Shown here: one piece after another, positions 25,470 to 33,840 of the stretch
Layout of the letters: the number at the start of each line of letters is the position of its first letter
Numbering within the stretch: the first letter of the stretch is position 1
Assembly (NCBI RefSeq): GCF_003965815.1
Contig: NZ_RXOE01000011.1
Span: 122,651 to 186,650, forward strand
DNA: 64,000 nt
DNA from: Variovorax gossypii
GTDB taxonomy: Bacteria; Pseudomonadota; Gammaproteobacteria; Burkholderiales; Burkholderiaceae_C
Reading direction: 5' to 3'
Notes under the pieces: model-generated
Told to the model about the DNA's origin: nothing
Database searches by the model: none
Seen by the model: only the letters and a program-made list of their open reading frames with translations
Position numbers and translations under genes: made by a program

Positions 25470-26858
25470 TCATGCCCTCGGCATGCGGATCGCGATCCAC
25501 ACGCCGCCCAGCGGCGAGGCCTTGGCCTCGATGGTTCCGTCGTGCGCCTCCACGATGCTGCGGCAGATGGCCAGCCCGAGCCCCGCGCCGCCGCTGGCGC
25601 GGTTGCGCGAGCCCTCGCCGCGGAAGAAGCGCTCGAAGAGGCGCGGCAGCAAGGCCTCGTCGATGCCCGGCGCGGAGTCCATGAGGTCGATGGCGATGCG
25701 GTCGCCGTCCTCGCGCGCCTCGATGCGCAGCACGCCGCCGGCGTCCGTGTAGCGGCAGGTGTTGAGCACGAGGTTGCTGAAGAGCTGCTGCATGCGCCGC
25801 TCGTCGGCGAACACCACGAGCGGCTGCGCGGGCAGCGCCAGCTCCAGCCGCAGGCCGGCCGAGGCCAGCCGCTCGCGGAAGGCATCGAGGCTCGGCTCCA
25901 GCAGGTCGCGCACGTCCACGTCGGCCTTGCGGTAGGCGAGCGCGCCCACGTCGGCCAGCGACAGGTCGTAGAGGTCGGTCACCAGCTGGTTGAGCATGCC
26001 GACCTCGTGCTGCAGCGAGCGCACGGCCTGCGCGTCGAGACGGCGCACGCCGTCTTCCATGGCTTCGAGTTCGCCGTGCAGCACGCCCAGCGGCGTGCGC
26101 AGCTCGTGCGACACGTCGGCCATGAATTCGCGGCGCATCTGCTCGTTGCGCTGCAGCGTGTTGGCGAGCGAATTGAAGTCGCGCGCCAGTTGCCCCACCT
26201 CGTCGTGCGAGGCCACGGCCACGCGGCTCGCGTAATCGCCCGCCGCCAGCCGATGGGTAGCCGTCGCCACACGCTTGACGGGCGCGAGCAGCACCCGCGC
26301 GATCCACCATGCGATGCCCGCGGCCAGCAGCACGCAGAGGCTGCCGATGACCCAGCTCGCGCGCAGCTGGTTCTTCTGGAAGCGCTGGTCGCCGGCCTCG
26401 CTCACGCTCTGGAAGGGCATCATGACGACCCAGCCCACGGTCTTGCCGTCGACCACCACGGCGCGCTCGACGGCGCCCTTGCGCACGTCCCTGAAGCCGA
26501 TGATCACCCGCCTGTCGACATCGAGCAGCGAGATGCGCAGCACGGCACCGGTCAGGTCGGACACCAGCGCCGGCGAACGGCCCGGCTCGAAATGCTCGCC
26601 CGACGCGGAAGGCGCGGGCCGCATGATCTCGAACCAGGGGCGCGGGTTGTCGCGCAGGAAGTCCCAGCTGCCGTTCAGCCGGTAGGCCGCGGCGGCGTTC
26701 GGCACCACGGCGTCGAGCCGCTCTACGCCCTGTTCGTTGAGATAGCCGACGAAGCCGCGCTCGAAGTTCCAGCGCGAGGCGGCGCCCATGGCGACCACGG
26801 CCAGCACGGCGGTGGCCAGCACGGCGAGAAAGAGCTTGGTGGTGATGCTGATCTTCAT
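25470..26858 (-). CDS. baeS: Sensor histidine kinase (BaeS-like)
   Basis: This 462-residue kinase has a first membrane helix at about 10-28, a periplasmic domain of roughly 135 residues, and a second helix at about 168-186. A HAMP segment (APVKRVATATHRLAAGDYAS), the phospho-acceptor His251 in MADVSHELRTPLG and the ATP-binding FSNLVLNTCRY, GIDEALLPRLFERFFRGE and GAGLGLAICRSIVEAHDG follow. It should sense envelope stress or toxic compounds. It is divergent from the RND pump genes, so the pair probably controls that pump. The start was taken at 26858, giving MKISITTKLFLAVLATAV. Confidence 0.85.
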   Translation of the reverse strand: MKISITTKLFLAVLATAVLAVVAMGAASRWNFERGFVGYLNEQGVERLDAVVPNAAAAYRLNGSWDFLRDNPRPWFEIMRPAPSASGEHFEPGRSPALVSDLTGAVLRISLLDVDRRVIIGFRDVRKGAVERAVVVDGKTVGWVVMMPFQSVSEAGDQRFQKNQLRASWVIGSLCVLLAAGIAWWIARVLLAPVKRVATATHRLAAGDYASRVAVASHDEVGQLARDFNSLANTLQRNEQMRREFMADVSHELRTPLGVLHGELEAMEDGVRRLDAQAVRSLQHEVGMLNQLVTDLYDLSLADVGALAYRKADVDVRDLLEPSLDAFRERLASAGLRLELALPAQPLVVFADERRMQQLFSNLVLNTCRYTDAGGVLRIEAREDGDRIAIDLMDSAPGIDEALLPRLFERFFRGEGSRNRASGGAGLGLAICRSIVEAHDGTIEAKASPLGGVWIAIRMPRA

Positions 26859-26932
26859 GAAGGGCCACAAGATAAGCCAGATGGGGCCCGCGCGGTGCAT
26901 CGCCGCCCCATGGCCGTGCGGGCCGCGGGGAC

Positions 26933-26953
26933 CTCCACATTCGCTCCACATTC
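26933..26953 (+). promoter_or_regulatory. Direct repeat in the baeS/RND pump intergenic region
   Basis: CTCCACATTC occurs twice with an 11-bp period (26933-26942 and 26944-26953), 41 bp before the adaptor start codon. Tandem half-sites on one helix face fit binding of an OmpR-family dimer, and CTCCA-ATT recalls the core of the E. coli BaeR box. Binding itself is inferred. Confidence 0.4.
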
Positions 26954-26993
26954 CCTGAAGACCATGGGTTCCAACCTGATTGGAACTCCGAAC

Positions 26994-28247
26994 ATGATGT
27001 CTTCCCGCTTCAACCGCACCGGCCTCGCGTGCGCCCTGGCCATCGGCCTGCTGGGCGCTGTCGCGGGATGCTCCGGCTCTTCCTCCACTTCGCCCGGCCC
27101 TTCTTCTCCTTCCGGCCCTCCCGGCCTCGCCGCAGGACCCCAAGGCGCTTCCGCCACGCAGGTCAGCGTGGTGACGGTGCAGCCCGAGAACCAGCCCGTC
27201 ACCACCGAGCTCTCGGGGCGCACCCGCTCCCGCCTGAGCGCCGAGATCCGCCCGCAGGTGGGCGGCATCGTGCAGCAGCGCCTCTTCGAGGAAGGCGCGC
27301 TGGTGAAGGCCGGGCAGGTGCTCTACCAGCTCGACCCCGCCAGCTACAAGGCCGCCTATGCAAGCGCGCAGGCCACCGTCGCGAAGTCGGAAGCGACGGT
27401 CAACGCCGCGAAGGTCACGGCGCGCCGCAATGCGGAGCTCGCGAAGATCGAGGCCGTCAGCAAGCAGACCAGCGAAGACAGCCAGGCCACGCTGCAGCAG
27501 GCCGAGGCCGAGCTGGGCGTGGCCCGCGCCGCGCTCGACACGGCGCGCATCAACCTCGGCTTCACGCGCATCACTGCGCCCATCGCAGGGCGCATCGAAG
27601 CCTCCACGGTCACGCCGGGCGCGCTGGTCACGGCCAGCCAGACCACTGCGCTCACCACGGTGCAGCAGCTCGATCCGATCTACGTCGACGTGACGCAATC
27701 GACCACCGAGCTGCTGCGGCTGCAGCGCGAACTGGCGGCCGGCACGCTCAAGGGCAGCAGCGACAAGAGCGAAGCCTCGGTGAAGCTGCTGCTGGAGGAC
27801 GGCAGCACCTACGGCCACGCCGGGCGCCTGCAGTTCTCCAGCGTCACGGTGAACGAAGGCACCGGTGCTGTCACGCTGCGCATCCTGGTGCCGAACCCCG
27901 ATCGCACGCTGCTGCCCGGCATGTACGTGCGCGCAGTGCTGGAGGAAGGCGTGGCCGAGGGCGCTCTGCTGATACCGCAGCAGGGCGTGACGCGCACGGC
28001 CAGCGGCGACGCGTCGGCGCTGGTGGTCACGGCCGACGGCAAGGTCGAGAAGCGCGCGCTGAAGGTGTCGCGCGCGGTCGGCAACCGCTGGCAGGTCACC
28101 GAGGGCCTGAAGGCCGGCGAGCGCGTGATCGTCGAGGGCTCGCTGAAGGTGAAGGCGGGCGACTCGGTGAAGGCCGTGGCGGCTTCCGACGCCACGGTGG
28201 CCAGCGCGGGGGCCGCAGCCGCGGCCGCCGCGCCCACCGCGCGCTGA
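26994..28247 (+). CDS. RND efflux pump periplasmic adaptor
   Basis: The protein has about 417 residues. A lipobox VAGC (LLGAVAGCSGSS) makes it a membrane-anchored lipoprotein. The lipoyl half-motifs PQVGGIVQQRLFEEGALVKA and GFTRITAPIAGRIEASTVTP flank an alpha-hairpin (residues about 115-180), then comes a beta-barrel (LLPGMYVRAVLEEG). This is the AcrA/MdtA family, bridging the inner-membrane pump and the outer-membrane channel. Starts at 26964, 26994 or 26997 are possible; 26994 places the signal peptide best. The C-terminus is an alanine-rich tail. It is first in the three-gene pump operon, 13 bp before the transporter. Confidence 0.9.
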   Translation: MMSSRFNRTGLACALAIGLLGAVAGCSGSSSTSPGPSSPSGPPGLAAGPQGASATQVSVVTVQPENQPVTTELSGRTRSRLSAEIRPQVGGIVQQRLFEEGALVKAGQVLYQLDPASYKAAYASAQATVAKSEATVNAAKVTARRNAELAKIEAVSKQTSEDSQATLQQAEAELGVARAALDTARINLGFTRITAPIAGRIEASTVTPGALVTASQTTALTTVQQLDPIYVDVTQSTTELLRLQRELAAGTLKGSSDKSEASVKLLLEDGSTYGHAGRLQFSSVTVNEGTGAVTLRILVPNPDRTLLPGMYVRAVLEEGVAEGALLIPQQGVTRTASGDASALVVTADGKVEKRALKVSRAVGNRWQVTEGLKAGERVIVEGSLKVKAGDSVKAVAASDATVASAGAAAAAAAPTAR

Positions 28248-28260
28248 GGAGGCCACGCAC

Positions 28261-31200
28261 ATGGCACGCTTCTTCATAGACCGGCCCATCTTCGCGTGGG
28301 TCATCGCCATCGTCATCATGCTGGCCGGGGCGCTGTCGATCAGCACGCTGCCGCTGGAGCAGTATCCCGACATCGCGCCCACCAAGGTCACGATCAACGC
28401 AACCTACACGGGCGCCTCGGCCAAGACCATCGAGGACTCGGTCACGCAGGTGATCGAGCAGAAGATGAAGGGCCTCGACCGGCTCGTCTCGATGTCCTCG
28501 AGCAGCACCTCCTCGGGCACCGCGCGCATCGAGCTCACCTTCGAGGCCGGCACCAACGCCGACGTGGCGCAGATGCAGGTGCAGAACAAGCTGCAGCAGG
28601 CCGAGTCGCAGCTGCCGCAGTCGGTGCAGAACCAGGGCGTGACGGTCACCAAGTCGGGCACCGACTTCCTGATGATCGTCTCGCTGATCTCGCAGGACGG
28701 CAGCGCCTCGGCCACCGACATCGGCGACTACATCTCCAGCAGCCTGCTCGACGTGGTCAGCCGCATCGACGGCGTGGGCGACGTGCAGACGCTGGGCTCG
28801 GGCTACGCCATGCGCATCTGGCTCGACCCCGCGAAGCTGCAGAAGTATTCGCTGATGCCCTCGGACGTGACCACCGCGCTCACCAGCCAGAACACCGAGG
28901 TCTCGGCCGGCCAGCTCGGCGCGCTGCCGGCGGCCGCCGGCCAGCGCCTGACCGCGACCATCACGGCGCGCAGCAAGCTGCGCACCGCCGACCAGTTCCG
29001 CGAGGTGATCGTCAAGTCGGACAGCAGCAGCGGCGCGATCGTGCGGCTGGGCGACGTCGCGCGCATCGAGCTCGGAAGCGAGAGCTACACCATCAGCTCG
29101 CGCTTCGACGGCAAGCCTGCGGCCGCCATGGGCGTGAAGCTGGCCACCGGCGCCAACGCGCTCACGGTGTCGAACGCGGTGAAGGCCAAGCTCGACGAGC
29201 TTTCGCCCTTCTTCCCCAACCAGATGAAGGCGGTCGTCGGCTACGACACCACGCCCTTCGTGCGCATCTCCATCGAGGAAGTGGCCAAGACGCTGGCCGA
29301 GGCGATGGTGCTGGTCGTGCTGATCATGTACCTCTTCCTGCAGAACCTGCGCGCCACGCTGGTGCCCGCCATCGCGGTGCCGGTGGTGCTGCTGGGCACC
29401 TTCGGCGTGCTGGCGCTGCTGGGCTACTCGATCAACACGCTCACGATGTTCGGCATGGTGCTGGCCATCGGGCTGCTGGTGGACGACGCCATCGTGGTGG
29501 TGGAGAACGTCGAGCGGCTCATGACGGAGGAAGGGCTCTCGCCGAAGGAAGCCACGCGCAAGTCGATGGGCGAGATCACCGGCGCGCTGGTGGGCATCGC
29601 GCTGGTGCTGTCGGCGGTGTTCATTCCGATGGCCTTCTTCGGCGGCTCGACGGGAGTGATCTACCGCCAGTTCTCGGTGACCATCGTCGCGGCCATGCTG
29701 CTGTCGGTGCTGGTGGCGCTGACGCTCTCGCCTGCGCTGTGCGCCACGCTGCTCAAGCCCGTGGAGGCCGGCCACCACCAGGAGAAGCGCGGCTTCTTCG
29801 GCTGGTTCAACCGCAACTTCGAGCGCAACGCCGAGCGCTACCGCTCGGGCGTGGGCGGCCTGCTGCATCGCGGCAAGCGCAGCCTGCTGGTGTATGCGCT
29901 GCTGGTGGGCGTGCTGGGCGTGACCTTCATGCGCCTGCCCACATCGTTCCTGCCCGACGAAGACCAGGGCACGCTGATGGCGCAGGTGAAGCTGCCCGCC
30001 AGCGCCACCGACGAGCAGCTGCAGCAGACCATGAAGAGCTTCGAGCAGTACCTCTCCTCGCAGAAGGAGGTCGCCCACTTCATCACGCTGACCGGCCTGA
30101 GCGGCGACCAGGCCACGGGCAATGCCTTCATCACGCTGAAGGACTGGAGCGAGCGCGGCGGCAAGGCGCAGGACGCCGCATCGCTGTCGCGCCGCTTCAC
30201 GATGGACATGGCCGCGCGCACCAGCAACGCCAACGTGTTCGTGATGCTTCCGCCGGCCGTGCGCGGCCTGGGCTCCAACGCCGGCTTCGACGTGCAGCTG
30301 CAGGACCTGGGCGGCATCGGCCACGAGGCGCTGGTGCAGGCGCGCGAGCAGTTCCTGGCGCTGGCCCGAAAAGACCCGGCGCTGAGCCAGGTGCGCAGCA
30401 ACAACCTGGACGACACGCCGCAGTTCGCCATCGACATCGACGACCGCAAGGCCGCCGCGCTGAACCTGTCGACCTCGGACATCAACGACACGCTCTCGAG
30501 CGCGATGGGCGGCAGCTACGTGAACGACTTTATCAACAACGGCCGCGTGAAGAAGGTCTACGTGCAGGCCGACGCGCCCTTCCGCATGCAGCCCGACAGC
30601 GTGGACCGCTGGCACGTGCGCAACGGCAACAGCGAGATGGTGCCCTTCTCGGCCTTCGCCAGCAGCCGCTGGACCTACGGCTCGCCGCAGCTGTCGCGCT
30701 ACAACGGCATGTCGTCCTTCGAGCTGATCGGCGACCCGGCCGCTGGCGTGAGCTCGGGCACGGCGATGGATGCGGTGGAACGCATCATGAAGCAGCTGCC
30801 GCAGGGCATCGGCTACGAATGGGCGGGCAGCTCCTACCAGGAGCGCCTGTCGGGCTCGCAGGCGCCGCTGCTGTACGCGGTGTCGATCCTGTTCGTGTTC
30901 CTGTGCCTGGCTGCCCTGTACGAAAGCTGGTCGGTGCCGTTCTCGGTGATGCTGGTGGTGCCGCTGGGCGTGCTGGGCGCTGTGCTGGCGACCAAGCTGG
31001 CGGGGCTGTCGAACGACGTGTACTTCCAGGTGGGGCTGCTGGCCACGGTGGGGCTGTCGGCGAAGAACGCGATTCTCATCGTGGAGTTCGCCAAGCAGCT
31101 GCAGGACGAGGGCATGGCGCTGGTCGAGGCCACGCTGCAGGCGGTGCGCCTGCGGCTGCGGCCCATCCTGATGACCTCGCTGGCCTTCATGTTCGGCGTG

Positions 31201-31407
31201 CTGCCGCTGGCGCTGAGCACCGGCGCGGGCTCGGGCAGCCGCCGCGCCATCGGCGTGGGCGTGCTCGGCGGCATCGCCACCGCCACCGCGCTGGGCATCT
31301 TCTTCGTGCCGCTTTTCTTCGTCGCTATCCGGCGCTTCTTCGCGCAACGGAAAAAGCCTACGACTCCGACCACGCCGGCCTCGCTGCCCGCATTGCCCGA
31401 GGCATGA
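28261..31407 (+). CDS. RND multidrug efflux transporter (HAE1/AcrB-like)
   Basis: This 1048-residue inner-membrane proton antiporter is full family length. It begins MARFFIDRPIFAWVIAIVIM. The proton-relay pair lies in GLLVDDAIVVVENVERLM, and later landmarks are GEITGALVGIALVLSAVFIP, FLPDEDQGTLMAQV and LSAKNAILIVEFAKQLQDEG. Pairs of long periplasmic loops for substrate capture are present. It probably expels hydrophobic drugs, together with the adaptor before it and the channel after it. Its stop overlaps the next start by 4 bp. The large open frame on the opposite strand across this gene is a GC-rich shadow. Confidence 0.95.
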   Translation: MARFFIDRPIFAWVIAIVIMLAGALSISTLPLEQYPDIAPTKVTINATYTGASAKTIEDSVTQVIEQKMKGLDRLVSMSSSSTSSGTARIELTFEAGTNADVAQMQVQNKLQQAESQLPQSVQNQGVTVTKSGTDFLMIVSLISQDGSASATDIGDYISSSLLDVVSRIDGVGDVQTLGSGYAMRIWLDPAKLQKYSLMPSDVTTALTSQNTEVSAGQLGALPAAAGQRLTATITARSKLRTADQFREVIVKSDSSSGAIVRLGDVARIELGSESYTISSRFDGKPAAAMGVKLATGANALTVSNAVKAKLDELSPFFPNQMKAVVGYDTTPFVRISIEEVAKTLAEAMVLVVLIMYLFLQNLRATLVPAIAVPVVLLGTFGVLALLGYSINTLTMFGMVLAIGLLVDDAIVVVENVERLMTEEGLSPKEATRKSMGEITGALVGIALVLSAVFIPMAFFGGSTGVIYRQFSVTIVAAMLLSVLVALTLSPALCATLLKPVEAGHHQEKRGFFGWFNRNFERNAERYRSGVGGLLHRGKRSLLVYALLVGVLGVTFMRLPTSFLPDEDQGTLMAQVKLPASATDEQLQQTMKSFEQYLSSQKEVAHFITLTGLSGDQATGNAFITLKDWSERGGKAQDAASLSRRFTMDMAARTSNANVFVMLPPAVRGLGSNAGFDVQLQDLGGIGHEALVQAREQFLALARKDPALSQVRSNNLDDTPQFAIDIDDRKAAALNLSTSDINDTLSSAMGGSYVNDFINNGRVKKVYVQADAPFRMQPDSVDRWHVRNGNSEMVPFSAFASSRWTYGSPQLSRYNGMSSFELIGDPAAGVSSGTAMDAVERIMKQLPQGIGYEWAGSSYQERLSGSQAPLLYAVSILFVFLCLAALYESWSVPFSVMLVVPLGVLGAVLATKLAGLSNDVYFQVGLLATVGLSAKNAILIVEFAKQLQDEGMALVEATLQAVRLRLRPILMTSLAFMFGVLPLALSTGAGSGSRRAIGVGVLGGIATATALGIFFVPLFFVAIRRFFAQRKKPTTPTTPASLPALPEA

Positions 31408-32882
31408 AAGCCATGACACATCCTCGCTTCAGACTCCGCGCGCTTTGCGCGCTCCTCGCCGCCGCGACGCTGGCCGGCTGCGTCAACCTCGCCCCCGTGT
31501 ACTCGCGGCCCGAGGCGCCCGTGCCCAAGGCCTGGCCGGCCTCAACGGACGCGAAGGACACAAAGGACACAAAGGACACCAGGGACGCCAAGGACGGCAC
31601 CGTCTCCGCCACCACCGGCTGGCAGAGCTTCATCACCGACGACCGGCTGCGGCGCACCATCACGCTCGCACTGGCGAACAACCGCGACCTGCGCGTGGCC
31701 GTGCAGAACATCGAGAAGGCGCGCGCGCAATACGGCGTACAGCGCGCCGAGCTGTTCCCCAGCGTCTCGGCCACGGCCGGCGGCACGCGCCAGCGCACCT
31801 CGGCGGCCACGAGCAGCAGCGGCGAATCGTCCATCGGCAACACCTACACCGCCTCGCTGGGCTTCAGCAGCTACGAGCTCGACCTGTTCGGCCGCGTGCG
31901 CAACCTCAACGAGGCGGCCCTGCAGAGCTACCTCTCGACCGAGGCCACGACCCGCAGCACGCAGATCAGCCTGGTGGCCGAGGTCGCCTCGGCCTGGCTC
32001 ACGCTGGCCGCCGACAACGAGCGGCTGAAGCTCGCGCAGGACACGCTCGCGAGCCAGCAGCGCTCCTACGAACTGACCAGCCGCATGAAGGCGCTCGGCG
32101 CCAGCACCGCGCTGGCGCTGGCCCAGGCGCAGACCACGGTGGACTCGGCGCGCGTGGACGTGGCCGGCTACACCGCGCAGGTGGCGCAGGACCGCAACGC
32201 GCTCGACCTGCTGGCCGGCGCCACTGTGCCGGACGAACTGCTGCCGGCCGCCGGCATGACCACCGCCAGCGCGCTGGTCGAGGTGCCCGCGGGGCTGCCC
32301 TCGACGCTGCTGCAGCAGCGGCCCGACGTGCTGGCCGCCGAGCACACGCTGCAGGGCTCGAACGCCGACATCGGCGCGGCGCGCGCGGCCTTCTTCCCGA
32401 CCATCTCGCTGACCGCGAGCTCGGGCTCGTCGAGCACGGCACTGTCGGGCCTGTTCAAGGGCGGCAACAGCACATGGAGCTTCGCGCCCTCGATCAGCCT
32501 GCCGATCTTCAACGCCGGCAGCAACCGCGCCAGCCTCGATTCGGCGAAGGCGCAGCGCGAGATCGACCTCGCCACCTACGAGAAGACGGTGCAGACCGCG
32601 TTCAAGGAAGTGGCCGACGCGCTGGCCGTGCGCGGCTCGCTGGGCGAGAAGCTGGCGGCGCAGCAGTCGCTGGTCGATGCCACGCAGAAGAGCTTCACGC
32701 TGTCGGAAGCGCTCTACCGCAACGGCAGCTACAGCTATCTCGAAGTGCTGGACGCGCAGCGCTCGCTGTACACGGCGCAGCAGACGCTGATCACGCTGCG
32801 CCTGTCGGAGCAGAGCAACCGCATCACGCTCTACAAGGTGATGGGCGGGGGCGACACGGCGCAGCCGGCTTCGGCCGGCTGA
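31404..32882 (+). CDS. RND efflux outer-membrane channel lipoprotein (OprM/NodT family)
   Basis: The 492-residue protein has lipobox LAGC (Cys26) followed by NLAPVYSRPEAPVPKAWP, the family lead. ELDLFGRVRNLNEAA and RPDVLAAEHTLQGSNADIGA with ARAAFFPTISLTAS are classic TolC-superfamily motifs in each half. It forms the trimeric exit duct of the pump. Residues about 48-64 are a run of Asp-Ala/Thr-Lys triplets (KDTKDTKDTRDAKDG) encoded by a 9-bp tandem repeat; this stretch should lie just behind the lipid anchor. The start overlaps the transporter stop; an ATG 9 bp later is an alternative. Confidence 0.93.
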   Translation: MKAMTHPRFRLRALCALLAAATLAGCVNLAPVYSRPEAPVPKAWPASTDAKDTKDTKDTRDAKDGTVSATTGWQSFITDDRLRRTITLALANNRDLRVAVQNIEKARAQYGVQRAELFPSVSATAGGTRQRTSAATSSSGESSIGNTYTASLGFSSYELDLFGRVRNLNEAALQSYLSTEATTRSTQISLVAEVASAWLTLAADNERLKLAQDTLASQQRSYELTSRMKALGASTALALAQAQTTVDSARVDVAGYTAQVAQDRNALDLLAGATVPDELLPAAGMTTASALVEVPAGLPSTLLQQRPDVLAAEHTLQGSNADIGAARAAFFPTISLTASSGSSSTALSGLFKGGNSTWSFAPSISLPIFNAGSNRASLDSAKAQREIDLATYEKTVQTAFKEVADALAVRGSLGEKLAAQQSLVDATQKSFTLSEALYRNGSYSYLEVLDAQRSLYTAQQTLITLRLSEQSNRITLYKVMGGGDTAQPASAG

Positions 32883-32888
32883 AGCCGC

Positions 32889-33380
32889 TCAGCCGCGCGT
32901 CGCGTTTTCCTTCATCTTCGCCAGCGCGATGGCGATGGCCGCGCCGCCCAGCGTCTTGATGAGCCCGGAGTGCTGCGCGTAGAACTGGCTCACCTCGTCG
33001 ATCACGCCCGCGTGCTGCTGCTCGGCGTGCGTGGCGATCTCTGTCACCTGCGCGGGCGAAAGCTGCGAGGCCTGGTCGGGCGTGACCTGCGTCTGCCCCG
33101 GCTGCAGGATGCGCCCGAGCACGCCGCCGGCCAGCGCGGAGGCTGCGGCCGGGCCGAGCGTGGCCAGGATCTGGTTGAGCACGCCGGCCTGCTGCGACGG
33201 CGAGGACTGGCCGAACAGCTGGCCGACCGTGTCGCCGAAGGGCGGCGTCTGGTCCGAGCGCATCGCCGCGGCGAGCCCCGCACCCAGCTCGCCGGGCGAG
33301 GCGTGCTGCGCGACCTGGTCGAGGTGGGCTTCGGCGTTGTTGTTGCCGATGGCCTGCTGGAGGATGTCGAGTAAACCCAT
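32889..33380 (-). CDS. Uncharacterised Gln/Ala-rich protein
   Basis: This 163-residue protein begins MGLLDILQQAIGNNNAEAHL and has no signal peptide. The middle is rich in Ala, Gln and Gly (FGQSSPSQQAGVLNQILATL, then ASALAGGVLGRILQPGQ), and the C-terminus holds one hydrophobic helix (IKTLGGAAIAIALAK). The MGLLD opening recalls DUF937/YidB-type proteins, but the match is too loose to assert. It is convergent with the efflux channel gene (6 bp apart) and lies beside a GlsB-type membrane protein, a setting that suggests a stress or envelope role. Confidence 0.65.
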   Translation of the reverse strand: MGLLDILQQAIGNNNAEAHLDQVAQHASPGELGAGLAAAMRSDQTPPFGDTVGQLFGQSSPSQQAGVLNQILATLGPAAASALAGGVLGRILQPGQTQVTPDQASQLSPAQVTEIATHAEQQHAGVIDEVSQFYAQHSGLIKTLGGAAIAIALAKMKENATRG

Positions 33381-33412
33381 GGCGAGCTCCTTGGTGATCG
33401 GATCAGTTGGCT

Positions 33413-33655
33413 TCAGCGGGTCACGAGGTGCCAGACCCCGAGCAGCACCGCGGCGCCGACCACCGAGGCGATGAAGCCGGCGCCCGCGCCCGCGGCATAC
33501 CAGCCCATGGCCTGCCCGGCATAGGTCGCGACCAGCGAGCCGGCGATGCCGAGCACCGCGGTGAGGATGAACCCCATCGAGTTGTTACCCGGCAGCACGG
33601 CGCGGGCCAGGAGCCCGGCGATGAAGCCGATCAGAATCGTCCAGATGATGTGCAC
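33413..33655 (-). CDS. GlsB/YeaQ/YmgE-family small membrane protein
   Basis: This 80-residue, three-helix protein starts with GTG at 33655 (complement at 33653-33655), preceded by AGGGAG five bases upstream, a good ribosome-binding site. HIIWTILIGFIAGLLARAVL, PGNNSMGFILTAVLGIAGSL and a glycine-rich third helix are the family pattern. These proteins are transglycosylase-associated or stress-induced in other bacteria, with no defined activity. Reading frames extending further upstream lack a signal for initiation. Confidence 0.85.
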   Translation of the reverse strand: MHIIWTILIGFIAGLLARAVLPGNNSMGFILTAVLGIAGSLVATYAGQAMGWYAAGAGAGFIASVVGAAVLLGVWHLVTR

Positions 33656-33840
33656 GGAAACTCCCTGTCCTTGGTGACAACAAGCGCCGCCGCTTTGTTG
33701 CGAAAGGCGCCCGGGGATCGTCGCCCCGCCTTCCTGAGCGGCAACTGACGGCGTGCCGTCCTGCACCCGGGCGGTCGCCAAGGCGCTGGCCGAAAGCGGG
33801 AGCATTTCGCTATCCTGCCGGCTGGCCAAGAAGAAGGAAG

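Noticed and set aside
28096..31419. Open frame of about 1100 codons on the minus strand opposite the RND transporter
   Set aside because: Translation is His/Arg/Gln-rich without motifs, and the plus strand encodes an intact AcrB-type protein. High GC makes long antisense frames common here.
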